Assembly (NCBI GenBank): GCA_033297075.1
Contig: MU858168.1
Coordinates: 1 to 64,000 of the forward strand
Reading direction: 5' to 3'
DNA: 64,000 nucleotides
Source: Rhypophila decipiens
Taxonomy: Eukaryota; Ascomycota; Sordariomycetes; Sordariales; Naviculisporaceae
The notes beneath the pieces were generated by a model. The model was not told where the DNA came from. It did no database searches and saw only the letters and a list, made by a program, of their open reading frames with translations. How positions within the stretch are numbered: position 1 is the first letter of the stretch; the number at the start of each line of letters is the position of its first letter. The position numbers were made by a program, and so were the translations under genes. Shown piece by piece: positions 12,401-22,897 of the stretch.

Positions 12401-14156
12401 GGTAACCAACTGCAAAAATCTGCTGGCAAATCGATTCCAGACCTGCCAGGCCCTGGCGCTTGTTCGCGCAATGCAAGACAGAGGCTTCCCGCCCACGCAT
12501 CGTCCCCGCGTCTGCAGGCAAGCTGCAAGCCTCCGAAAGCCTACATGCGTGCATGATCCGTATATGGAGATGCCTGGACAGACCTCCCGGCCGAACGGTA
12601 TCTGCCGTAGGACTATGGACTATTGACATTCGACCAAGGCCACAGGGAATGAAGATTGCTTCGGAGGGCTCAATCAATGGGCGGCCTGTTCCTGCAAGTA
12701 TTCGTGCACCAAATGATCTCGACGACCGTTTAGGCTTCCACTTTCGAGATGCTTGGCTGCACCCCTTGCTGGCTTTGGGCTTGTTGCAGATGCCAGGGCC
12801 CACAAGGACGAGATGTTGTGCAGGACTTTGATCACTAATAACGGCCCCAGTTCTAAGCCCTGTGGATATTTTCTTCTTGTTTTTCTCGCAGTTGTCATGT
12901 GAATTTTGACAATTCAAACAGATACTGTTGGCCGTTTATGTTTTTTTAATTTCTCTTGGTCTTGTTTTACCGTGTTCCAGTCACAGTCCCAATGGTTCGT
13001 TTTGCGGCTCCGAGTCTGCTATTTTTGCTCAGTGGTGTGCTCCCCCTGTGCTGGTCGGTTCCAACCTGCTGGGTGCGTCTCCAATTTGCCCCGGGGCGGG
13101 TGTTCTTCCCTGGGTGCAAAGAGTCCTGGTTTCACATCACGGGCCAACACCATGGATCAGAAACCCTTCTTCACACCCCGCACGTGTCTGCACCAATTGC
13201 GTAGGGCCAGAACCATCACCACCATGTCGTTAGGAATCAACATGGGTTGGACTGAATGAATATGACTAGCTCAATTGATGCATCTCCCTCGCGGTGCCTG
13301 TCAGTCCTTGGCTCCCTCAAGTTCGTTCTCCCGCCGCTTACGATGGCCCCCTCGCCAGCAACAGCTCAGCCCTCAGGGCAGTGCAGCCTCTCATTGGTCC
13401 ACCATGCTCGGCAGTGGGTCGTTTTTGTTAAAGTCACACCCCTTTCCCACTCGCTTGCTTGAGTGCAGAAAATGATACACGCGGTCTGGAGGCACCTGTT
13501 TTGGCTCACACCTGCTTGTCGTTTGCTGTCCCCGGGGTCGACACCGAAGTCGTGGAGGGGTGTGGACGGGGGCGTGGACGGTACAAGCCCTGCAAGGCGC
13601 CCCAGTAAAGGAATCCCAAGGGCCCCCAGAGCAGCATGGGTCAAGGTCAGACAGGATGGGGACCGACCAGGGTCAGGGGGTGTGGAGCTGCCTCCCTCGC
13701 GACCGGCGACCGTCATGTTTGTTTCCATTTTATTTAAAAGTGATGGCCGCCCGCCCTTGGGTCGCCCGACCACGATCCTAAACTGCTTTCCATAGCCCAC
13801 TCCGACCAAGATCCTGCAACAGCAACAGCTTCGCATTCTTCCAACACGCCTTCTGCGGTCGCTGTCGAACATCACCAGACCTAGTGGTTGACCCACCAGA
13901 CCATCTTCATATTTGACCACCTCTTCCGCCAGCTTTCCCGGATCCAGTCTCTGCTCTCATGCCCTCATGTCTTTGACTCGCAGTCGACCATATTCCATAG
14001 ACTGTCTCGTCTCGGACACGGCCGACTGACACCTCATCATCTTCTCTCTACACGGGCAGCCACTATCGACACGTCTCTGGCAGATCTGTCATATTCGCTA
14101 CAAGCCAACACAGCACTCTACAACACTTACGTTTACAACCCTCGAATACCAACACC
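9473..14156. other. Gene-poor 4.7-kb stretch
   Basis: I could support no gene. Scattered open frames, the longest on the minus strand at 11685-12917, lack recognisable domains and look like chance: rich in Arg, Cys, His and Ser, with no ATG at the 5' end. The last kilobase is pyrimidine-rich and probably contains the promoter and leader of the gene at 14157. Confidence 0.5.
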
Positions 14157-15335
14157 ATGTGCCACACTATCCACTACACTGACCGGGACAAGACCGAGCT
14201 CTGCGAAGACGGCAGGCTCGGGATGAAGTGCAAGCTCACCGAAGAGTGGGTGACGCACTCCCGGAAGCATGCCCTAGCCAAGCTCGACCTCACCAAGATA
14301 GAGAGCGCAGCAAGTCTCGCAGAACGTCTACCAACCCCATACGCACACTTACCACTGTCGTCGTCACCAAACCGAGACGGCCCAGGCGTCTACGTCAACG
14401 GCACCAAGGTAGTCGAGCTCTCCAAGCCAAGGAAACATCGTGACCAGCGGGCGGATGACTACGACTACCGGTACGAACGCCACTCTTCACGCTATCACGA
14501 CTCAGACCCCCGCGACCGCGACGATGACCGCCGTGGTCGCGATCCCACTCTCAAGCGCTCTTCCACAATGCCATACGTGGTCATCCAGCAGGAGAAGAAT
14601 GCTCGCCGACGAAGCACCAGCCGCGACGACCCCGTCGTCAAAGAATACACCCGTCGTCGTCGGTCCAGCTCTCGTTCACGCTCCCGCGACCGCAACCCCA
14701 CCCGAGGAGTATACTACCGTCAACACACAGCAGACGGGTATATCGTTGTCGACGACGGCGAGAAGGAAAGACGCAGGCGACGTCGTGGTTCAGTCGACTA
14801 CGCAGCTGAACCTCGCTCCACTGCAGAAGTACGATACACCCCCCGCCGAGCTAGCACCATCATCCACCGCCGCGACGGGACAACCCTCGAGACCAAGCGC
14901 TCCCCCAAGCCAAAACAAGTAGCCTGGGACGATGAAGTCCGTGTTAAGCGCGACAAATCCCTCGATGCTCGCCAGGCTCAAAACATCAAAATCGCCAGTC
15001 GTCCCAAGCAACGAGCCGATCCTGATCGGGACCCAAGGCTCAAGGGCATCCTCAAGAACTCTGACGCAAACGCTGGTAGCAAGGCCAAGACTTATCGCGA
15101 GGAGAGCGAAGAGCGGAGGAGAGAGGAGATTCGCAGAGCGGTGGAACAGATGGGGATTCAGACGAGCAGTTCCAGGGACAGGGAGAGGGAGCGGGGGCGG
15201 GGGCGTGAGCCGCAGGAGTGGGATGAGCAGGTTGAGCGGCTGAGGACTAGGCTTGGGGATGTCAAGTTCGATGATCGCGAGGAGAGGAGGAAGCGGAGCA
15301 AGGTGTGGATTGATGATCGCTTTGTGTACAGGTGA
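14157..15335 (+). CDS. Arg/Asp-rich disordered protein with RS-like repeats, 392 aa
   Basis: Single-exon frame from an ATG in good context (CACCATGT). The first 40 residues are Cys/His-containing (MCHTIHYTDRDKTELCEDG). The rest is low-complexity and highly charged: RD-rich near 110-130, an RRRRSSSRSRSR stretch near 165-177, KERRRRRR near 205-215, and a final Glu/Arg-rich segment (about 300-385) of likely helical or coiled-coil character. No enzyme domain is visible. RS and RD tracts occur in nuclear RNA-binding or spindle-associated proteins, but nothing here proves a function. The composition argues for coding: the frame is uninterrupted over 1.18 kb and out-of-phase frames are much shorter. 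Its 5' neighbour is the long gene-free stretch, so it may have a long regulatory region. Confidence 0.72.
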   Translation: MCHTIHYTDRDKTELCEDGRLGMKCKLTEEWVTHSRKHALAKLDLTKIESAASLAERLPTPYAHLPLSSSPNRDGPGVYVNGTKVVELSKPRKHRDQRADDYDYRYERHSSRYHDSDPRDRDDDRRGRDPTLKRSSTMPYVVIQQEKNARRRSTSRDDPVVKEYTRRRRSSSRSRSRDRNPTRGVYYRQHTADGYIVVDDGEKERRRRRRGSVDYAAEPRSTAEVRYTPRRASTIIHRRDGTTLETKRSPKPKQVAWDDEVRVKRDKSLDARQAQNIKIASRPKQRADPDRDPRLKGILKNSDANAGSKAKTYREESEERRREEIRRAVEQMGIQTSSSRDRERERGRGREPQEWDEQVERLRTRLGDVKFDDREERRKRSKVWIDDRFVYR

Positions 15336-17397
15336 TACTGCATTTGAAGCATAGATTTGGCGTTTTTTGCTTTGGGGGGTTTGTTACACAGGTCGGTTTG
15401 GGCAATGGGCATTGCAACGGACTGGGCGTTTTTCGGTTTCTGCTTTCTTGGTGTGTTTTTTGGCTGGTTCGGTTTGCGCATTTCGCGGTTGGGCGTACTT
15501 TCTTTTCCTCGGGCTCATAGAACACCATTCACATCGTTACAATACCCTCAAGTCTCCATGCAGACAAACAACACGTTCGACATTCTCCGGGAGAATTTCA
15601 GGCGTACTAACTCAGGCGGTATCACAGGCGTTTTGTTACATATACCTTACCTTACCTTTCAAGCATATTTCCTTTGTCATACGATTCTAAACACATACGT
15701 TTAGATTTAGCGAGAAATACAAACAAAAACCTTGCTACTTGAACTCAAGATATCTGACAGTGACATCATCTTTGACTTTGTTATTTACTTTGACATGCAA
15801 GGAGGCTCTGCTGTGCATGGGGTATCAGCTTGTCCAGGTTGTTTTGTTGCAGAGGTCTACTGCGGCCCCCAATTCACATTACTTACAGGGTATTACCGAG
15901 AGGTAACCTGCCCCGTAAGCAGTACATTTCAACGACGTAAGCAATCCTTTTCCAGACCCAAGGAGTAATGATACTACGTGCAGGCCGCGAACATACTTGT
16001 TGAAAGGTTGCCTCCCGGCTAATACCGGAGTGACAGACGCTGGCCTGGTGCAAGGTCGAACTCCCCTAGACTGGAGTAAAATACAGCACTGGATAATGGA
16101 GAATCTCATTGACAGTATTGCTCATATATATGCACCTCACGTACATGCATCGTGTAGAAATGAAGAAACTGATAGACAATTTCTTATACATATCTCCTGG
16201 AAAGCATAGTCGGTCGGCATGGATCACGTCCGGGCCGGAGCAGTGTTAGTGGGGACTGCCCCGCCTTGCCCGGCCGGTGCTTTGTACATCTGTAACATAC
16301 CGGACCCGGTATCGCGGGCTTCCCCCGGTTCCAGTCGAATGCATCTCTCGTTAACAAGGCGCCGAAAATGTAGATCGCATACACCATCAACATCCGACAT
16401 TCACACTCGACAACAGCTACACCATCATGAGATATCACAATCTCGCCACACTTCAGCCTCAAGTGTCAACCTCACTTGCGACAGTCAACATCACGGTGAA
16501 ATATGAAAAGGGTGTGTATCTATCGCCAAAGACGGGAGCGTAGGCAGGATGGTGTGCAGCGGGATGCAGCGCAGCGATCCCATGATATCTCGGATGTGCA
16601 GGTAGCTTACCTACCATTAGCAATACAACATGACACTATTTGTGTTTTGCTGTGTATTGGGGTCAGCCCAGGTGGCGAGCGACGCAAAGGCTTTCTTTGC
16701 TTCATTATAAATGTATTGTCATCCACAATACCTGTTTTCCGGGCGCACTCACCGTCTCACGTCCAGATATAAGCTGTTGGCAACTTGAACATGGTGAATA
16801 CTCATCACCGAAACAGAGAGACGGCGGGCGAGATGGCGACATTGCATCTATGCCATTACACGGTCTTCATGCGGTGCACTGGTGTTATCAGACAACAGAG
16901 CCCATCCAAACCCTCGACATTCGGTGTAGATCTGGGTTGCAAATTGCGCAACAAGTATTTGAGACAAATCTTCAGATTCGACATGATGATGCAGGCCTCA
17001 CTTTGTCCGCGTGGTACACCTGCCAAGCACACCTTGTGGTATTGGTGTCCAGGATTTGAGCAATCAGCATGGTCAAAGAGGCATCCCACACGCACGATTT
17101 CGGGGCGGGCCTACACGAGGTGAGAGAGCGGGTGACATGCATGAGGGAAACCTGCAGCCCATGGGTTGGGGAAGAAGATTATTGATACAGACCCAAACAT
17201 CTCCAACTTTGATCTTTGTACTGAAGAATAGCCGCGCTTGCCGCCGAACAGACCCCATCAACATTACTCGCAGCAGTAGGGAGCCTCTCAAAGAAAATAC
17301 TGTAGCATTTGAAGTAAAACAAAACGTGGACCAAACATACTTTGACAACCAAGGTCGTCACCCACGATACCATCCATATCATCAACCTCATAAGGCA
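15336..17397. other. Intergenic between convergent genes, 2.1 kb
   Basis: Lies between the 3' ends of two convergent genes. Only small open frames occur, none with domain support. No repeat or RNA gene was recognised. Confidence 0.5.
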
Positions 17398-18846
17398 TCA
17401 ACAAAGCCCAATCCCACTCAAGAGCTCCCCCATAATCAAGTCCATCCCCCCACTAGCATGATCCTCAATCCCAAACCCAAGAAAGACAACATCGTCCAAA
17501 AACCCATGATACCCCAAACCCCTGTCCCTCCAATTCACCGACGCAACATAAAACATATCCGACCTCGTCTTGCTCTGTCTCTCTCGGCCCTGGATCCACA
17601 GCGGCTTCTTGCTAATTCCGTACAGCTCAAACGGTTTCCGTTGTCGAAACAAGACCACATACGGCTCGTACTGCCCGTGATAGTCGTAGAATGTCTTGTG
17701 GTGGACGATGGTCATTATGACTGTGTTGTTGCTGTCCGGGGTGCACTCGCTTTCTTCGTCGTTTCCATGGATGTGTCCTTGCGATATCGTCCCCTTCTCG
17801 CTCTTGCGGCGATTACACATCGTCACCCGTAACGAGTTGGTAGCCTGGTGAATATCCTCCGGCTTGCCCTTTGGTATTTTCGGGAAATACCGCTCCATGC
17901 ACTTGACATCTCTATTTTTCTTTCCTCTTTTCACTTCTCCGGTCCCTTCTTTCCCTGTATAACCAACAAGCGGCCCCAAATCTGATCCCGAATTCCCATC
18001 TCCATCAAGTCTAGCAAATACCCGTCCCCCATCTTCACTCGAAAAATCAAAATGCCCATACAACACACCATCTTTATCCCACCAAACAAACCAATTCTTC
18101 TCAATCATACCCCATCCGCCCGGCCTTTGCAACTCAGTCGCCAGTCGGAAACTTTCTTGCCCAAAAACAAGAGGCTTCCAATCAACTAGCGTCCGGAAAT
18201 CTTGCAAAAACATTCCAAAACATGTATGACGGGAATTGCTTCCAAAAATAATGTAGGGCTTCTTTGGGCCCCAGAATACTCGTGCGTCGTGAGGGCCGAC
18301 GTTCCACGATAGGTAGGACAGCGGGCCCGAGCATTTATTTCCTGCTGTCGCGGAGATGGGTAATATCTCGGGGTGGGCGAAGCATTCTAGTCTTGTTGGA
18401 TCTGAGGAGGAGGAGGAGGAGGAGATGATGAAGCGTGCCATGCAAGAGACCTCGACGTGAAAAACGGATTTATCGCTTGGTTCGGAGCCGTCGGGGTTTA
18501 CTCGCCGGTTTTGGGCGGTTATGAGAAAAGCGTCTTTGAAGGCTGGGTGGGGGATTATGCTTGGGTTAAAGGTCGTTAGGTTGGCAAAGGTTATGGAAAA
18601 GTAATGGCCGTTGGAGGTTGAGAGGGAGGAGATGAGCTGGTGGGTTTCGGATATGGGGGGGAGGTTGTTTGGGTTTTCGAACGAGGCGGGTGAGTTGGGG
18701 TCCCAGAATAGAGAGTTTACTTTTATTCGGAACGAAGAGGAATACTGTTGTGGTTTGTGGAGGAGGGTGAGGGTTATTATTAGGAGGAGGAGGAGAAGGG
18801 GAGGGGTGATGAGGAGGAGGGCTCTTCTGAGTTGGCTTGTTAACAT
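17398..18846 (-). CDS. Uncharacterised type II membrane protein, beta-propeller-like, 482 aa
   Basis: A very hydrophobic Leu/Ile-rich segment at residues 11-29 after a short basic N-terminus indicates a signal anchor with a lumenal or extracellular body. The body contains recurrent blade-like motifs: NVGPHDARVFWGPKKPYIIFGSN, CFGMFLQDFRTLVDW, EKNWFVWWDKDGVLYGHFDF and, near the end, YHGFLDDVVFLGFGIED. These recall conserved fungal secretory-pathway proteins and, loosely, five-bladed propeller glycosidases or fungal mannosyltransferases; I cannot assign a family firmly. A Ser run (about 140-150) and a basic patch (about 310-320) look disordered. Single exon with ATG 18846. It is divergent from the acyltransferase gene across 1.45 kb and has an 11-bp palindrome upstream of its start. 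Confidence 0.8.
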   Translation of the reverse strand: MLTSQLRRALLLITPPLLLLLLIITLTLLHKPQQYSSSFRIKVNSLFWDPNSPASFENPNNLPPISETHQLISSLSTSNGHYFSITFANLTTFNPSIIPHPAFKDAFLITAQNRRVNPDGSEPSDKSVFHVEVSCMARFIISSSSSSSDPTRLECFAHPEILPISATAGNKCSGPLSYLSWNVGPHDARVFWGPKKPYIIFGSNSRHTCFGMFLQDFRTLVDWKPLVFGQESFRLATELQRPGGWGMIEKNWFVWWDKDGVLYGHFDFSSEDGGRVFARLDGDGNSGSDLGPLVGYTGKEGTGEVKRGKKNRDVKCMERYFPKIPKGKPEDIHQATNSLRVTMCNRRKSEKGTISQGHIHGNDEESECTPDSNNTVIMTIVHHKTFYDYHGQYEPYVVLFRQRKPFELYGISKKPLWIQGRERQSKTRSDMFYVASVNWRDRGLGYHGFLDDVVFLGFGIEDHASGGMDLIMGELLSGIGLC

Positions 18847-18911
18847 CGTGATGGCGGATTGAAGGGTCTTCTCAGGTCGAATTGGCTGTGCTGTCTCCTG
18901 GCACTCATTCT

Positions 18912-18937
18912 GTAAAGAGAAAATTATTTCTCTTTAC
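18912..18937. repeat. Perfect 11-bp inverted repeat upstream of start
   Basis: Arms 18912-18922 and 18927-18937 are exact reverse complements with a 4-base AT loop. It lies 66 bases upstream of the ATG of the membrane protein gene on the minus strand. It could be a dimeric protein-binding site or a stem-loop in the mRNA leader. Confidence 0.6.
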
Positions 18938-20296
18938 TAGGAACTGGGAATAGGTTCAAGATGTCCGGTTGGCATACAATCCAAACATGGAAGCCTGGCA
19001 ACTGCGAAAGTTGGCTGAGCGAGCATGTTTACATCGCGTCATGATATGCAGCTTTCGACCAAGCACTGACTTGATTATGACGAGAACGACAACAAGATGC
19101 AAATATGGGCCAATATTTGAGTCCATTGACATCTTGCAGAGGCCGGGCAAATGCAATCGTCAATTTCGAGACCGAGAGGACTTGTTGCGTTCAACACAAC
19201 ATTGAATGGCCCCTTTCCATCATTTTTAAAACAGCACAGCATCTGCACATGACATTCGATGAATTAATGATAAGAAGGGGGTACATTATTTCTCCGCTTC
19301 CATGTTAGCAATGTTGTCGGGAAGGCACAACGTTGTTGACGGAGGTTGTTCGGCAGGCGTGATGCTTTGAGGAAGTCGCGACACTTCAAGATAATGGTCC
19401 GGGGCCAAGTCCCTGAATGTCGACTTTGTTAGTGGATGGGAGATAGACTGGTGGTGCCACTAACCGCGGGGTCAAATAAGAACTTGCAGCAACCCTGTCA
19501 GAACCAAATCGGGGTTCCTTCCCGTCGTGGTATCGTCAAATCTCCTGGGCCGAGGCGGTCCAGACTTGCTCCACTCTCTCCCGAACCTCACGACAAGGAT
19601 GCCATTTTCCAAAAGCTTGTCAGATCTGGGGAAGGTGCAAAGATCAGGGACCTTCAATGGATTGTCCCTTGCCTCTTTTTTGGCCTTCTTGTCACCAAAG
19701 ACTCTCTTCTCTCGCAACTCGAAAATGGGACTGCCACCTTCAAAGATAGTGCCCTGTATTCATGAATTCGTTTGGTTGGTTCACCAACTTTTCTGGCAAC
19801 CTCCAAATGGCACAGCTCCGGGCCAATCTTGCCCCGGCTCACGCCAATTGGACCCAGTTCAGGGGCTGGGCAACTCCAAGTCCAAGTCTCCAACATCAAG
19901 CAATCAGAAGCAAGGAACCACTGACAACGATCGGCAAAGTCGCACCCAATTGACGATTGGTCGATTCTCGGACCTCCTCTTGGCCCTGCAAAATAATTAA
20001 TCCGCTATTACAGGCCTCTTTTTGTGGTTTAGTGCCTTCCCAAGCGCAACCGACCTCTGGGGAAAAGGGGCGTCCAGGTTTCGCTTCCTGGTCTCCGTTA
20101 AACATTCGTTTTTCTCGACGTCCCTCCCCTCCCACAACGCCACTTGGCGATGACCTTCATTTCGTGACGACCTCCGCAACATACAGTCCCATGATCGCTG
20201 GACGAGAGCCGACTTTTGCACGATAAACACGACGGCGAAGGCGGCGCGCGACCGCAAGGTCCTTCACATAACGACGATACCCCAACTCCGACATCA
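18938..20296. other. Divergent intergenic region, 1.4 kb
   Basis: Between the type II membrane protein and the acyltransferase. Open frames at 19436-20000 are not supported by composition or domains. No clear TATA element was seen near the acyltransferase start. Confidence 0.5.
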
Positions 20297-21766
20297 ATGA
20301 CGGGCATCAGCGGGCGTCTCGCCAAGCTCGCCATGCAACCCGCACCGTCCCTCGCCGGCCTCTGCGGCATGGCGAAAGCGATTCTGATTCCTTTTCGATC
20401 CTCAACTCCCTCCGACCCATCACAATCCGAGAAGCCGCCAGCCAAACTCCGACCGACCGCCTACCTCGACGGCCTCCGCGGATTCGCCGCCTTCCTCGTC
20501 TACTGGCACCACCACGAGCTCTGGGCCCACCGGGGCATCGCCAACAACTTCATCGAGTCGGGATTCGGCTACGGCGACAAGCACTTGTTCGCGACCTACC
20601 CCATCATCCGCAACTTCTTTGGCGGCGGCCACTACGCCGTCTCGACGTTCTTCGTCATATCCGGCTATGTCCTCTCGACGAAACCCCTCTCCCTAATTCA
20701 CGCCGGCGAACAAGCGAAACTGGCCGACAACCTCTCCTCTGCGCTCTTCCGCCGCTGGCTGCGCCTATTCATCCCTCTCATCGCAACAACCTTTCTCTTC
20801 ATGACCTCATGGCATCTCTTTGGCATGTGGGTAGAGTCCTCCAAAGCTCAACCGACCTACGGCGCCGAGATCGTAGCCTGGTACAAAGAAGTCAAGGCCT
20901 TCAGCTTCATCTTTAGAGAGGGCGGGGTCCCCTGGCTGAGCTACAACTTCCACCTGTGGTCGATCCCGCTCGAGTTTAAAGGCTCCATCGTGGTGTACAC
21001 CACTTGTCTCGCCCTGTCCCGCGCAAGCCGAAATGCTCGACTCTGGTGCCAGGCCGGTCTGATCTTTTACTTTTTGTACATCGTCGACGGCTGGTACTGC
21101 GCCTTGTTTGTCGCGGGCATGATGCTTGCCGACCTGGACTTGTTGGCTGCGAAGAATGACCTGCCTGAGTGGCTGACTGCCTTGGACGGCGTCAAGACGG
21201 TTATTTACTACCATTTGCTGGTTGTGTCGCTCTACCTCGGTGGTGTGCCGGTCCGCACGCAGAAAGTCGAGGACCTACGGGCTAATAATGGGTGGTGGCT
21301 GCTTAGCTACCTCAAGCCGGAAGCTGTGTATGACTACAAGTGGTTCTACCTCTTTTGGGCGGCTGTCATGCTCGTCGCATCGATCCCGAGGATTGCCTGG
21401 TTGAAGAGGTTCTTTGAGACTAGGTTCTGTCAGTACCTCGGGAGAATCAGTTTTGCATTGTACCTTGTCCATGGACCCGTGCTTTGGTCACTGGGAGATA
21501 GGTTGTATGCGGCGGTTGGATGGGCGACGGGGGAGCAGGTGAAGAATATCCCTCATTGGGTTAATATTCTTCCCCTGAGCAAGGCGGGACCGTTTTGCTT
21601 GGAGGTTGCGTTTTTGTTGCCAAATCTGGTGCTGTTGCCAGTTACGCTGTATTTGGCGGATGTGGTTACCAGGTGTTTTGATGAGCCGAGCGTGAGGTTC
21701 CCGCAGTGGTTGTTGGGCAAGACGCTGGGACGGCCGGCGAGGGTGCCGGCGCCGTTGCCTTCTTAG
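20297..21766 (+). CDS. Acyltransferase 3 family membrane protein, 489 aa
   Basis: Integral membrane O-acyltransferase (acyltransferase_3 family), which moves acyl groups onto sugars or other acceptors. ATG 20297 was chosen; the frame extends upstream only from a TTG. The family opening is clear: a Tyr-Leu-Asp-Gly-Leu-Arg-Gly-Phe-Ala-Ala motif near residue 55, followed by YWHHHELWAH with the conserved His, and then FFVISGYVLS. About ten hydrophobic segments are spread to the end, including LRLFIPLIATTFLFM and the late ISFALYLVHGPVLWSLG. Fungal paralogs are numerous and found near both primary and secondary metabolism genes, so the acceptor cannot be predicted. Single exon, with no cluster partner obvious in this part of the window. 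Confidence 0.9.
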   Translation: MTGISGRLAKLAMQPAPSLAGLCGMAKAILIPFRSSTPSDPSQSEKPPAKLRPTAYLDGLRGFAAFLVYWHHHELWAHRGIANNFIESGFGYGDKHLFATYPIIRNFFGGGHYAVSTFFVISGYVLSTKPLSLIHAGEQAKLADNLSSALFRRWLRLFIPLIATTFLFMTSWHLFGMWVESSKAQPTYGAEIVAWYKEVKAFSFIFREGGVPWLSYNFHLWSIPLEFKGSIVVYTTCLALSRASRNARLWCQAGLIFYFLYIVDGWYCALFVAGMMLADLDLLAAKNDLPEWLTALDGVKTVIYYHLLVVSLYLGGVPVRTQKVEDLRANNGWWLLSYLKPEAVYDYKWFYLFWAAVMLVASIPRIAWLKRFFETRFCQYLGRISFALYLVHGPVLWSLGDRLYAAVGWATGEQVKNIPHWVNILPLSKAGPFCLEVAFLLPNLVLLPVTLYLADVVTRCFDEPSVRFPQWLLGKTLGRPARVPAPLPS

Positions 21767-22897
21767 GTTGACCAAGGACTTGCTTGGTGGATGATGTACC
21801 TGATACCGGGAAGCTTTTTTTCCTCACTTTTGTTCACTTTCCCTTTCTACTTGTTATATTTGTAATTATATGGCTTGGGCTTCCTGACACCATCATTTCC
21901 AGCGAGTTGCGTAATGGGTATAACATCCCGCGTTTTGGATATCGATGATATAGTACATAATTCTGATCTTATCTACGACTGTTTACTCATTGTGGAATAT
22001 GTTGCCTTACCTGAGCTCCTCTGCTCTGCCGAGCCTCGGTCTCGGTAGAAGTAAGTTCCAAGTTCTCCTCGCCCATATGAGGGTAGTTGCCGATGTACAA
22101 TTTGTTTGAGGCTGTGACACATTTCAACGTTATTATGTCATAAGTACATTCGGCATTCAACAGTGGAAACAGAAGCTCAACCATCCGTATTATCTTATAA
22201 CGTTGCGAGTTAAATTCTACACTACACTGGAATTTGGTCCATGTGTTTCTATAGAGGAATTGTTCACATGTCAGATGATGGTGGTACAAAGCAAGAGGTG
22301 TGATTGATGAAGACATGAGCAAATTAGCAATGAACGACTCTCACCATCTCATGTAAACCTATTTCTTCATACATTTTAGCCGCTGTACACAGGTAATATA
22401 TTTTGCAATTGATGACAAAGAGAACGCCGGGTCGGAATTATGTAAAAGTTGTTGTGACTCTCATGACCAGGCCCGGGGCCTAATGACGGAACGGAACGGC
22501 TGACAAGATTTAGTGAATGACATGCCTGCTATTATGGCCGACATATATGACCCGCTTCAAAGACGAGGCGGGTGGTGTGTCCCGAGTCAAAGAAAATAAG
22601 TCTCTGCGATCCGGAGAAGTTAGGTTGTTACTCGATCATATGGTGGTGGTTGGTGATTGAGTACTTTTCCTCGCTTGATTGGTAACGTGAGTTTGAATCC
22701 TACTGGGAATTTAGCGCTGGTTTTATTCTCATATTGCCCTTTCCATACCTAGTATGGCAGACCGAACTTCAACTACCTAGGTATATAAAGAATCGCTCAG
22801 TCCCTTCATGTTCCTGCTTTGGTACATCTCAAACCTCAAAGCCCATCCATATCAGCACAAACACCATACACTCCCCAAGTCCAAAACAATTTTAACA
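21767..22897. other. Intergenic, 1.1 kb
   Basis: 3' flank of the acyltransferase and promoter of the following gene. The only clear element is the TATA box at 22782-22790. Confidence 0.55.
22782..22790 (+). promoter_or_regulatory. TATA box of paralog A
   Basis: TATATAAAG lies 116 bases before the ATG at 22898. Paralog B has nearly the same element (24817-24824). Confidence 0.6.

Noticed and set aside
11685..12917. 410-codon minus-strand open frame
   Set aside because: It begins with TTG, its first ATG is far inside, composition is rich in Cys, His, Arg and Ser, and no domain is visible. Likely a chance frame.
19436..20000. Overlapping plus-strand frames of 109 and 157 codons
   Set aside because: No domain, no conserved-looking composition and no promoter signal; treated as intergenic.
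22808..22897. Upstream in-frame ATG of paralog A, adding 30 residues
   Set aside because: Paralog B starts at the point equivalent to 22898, and the 22808 ATG is only 18 bases after the TATA box.
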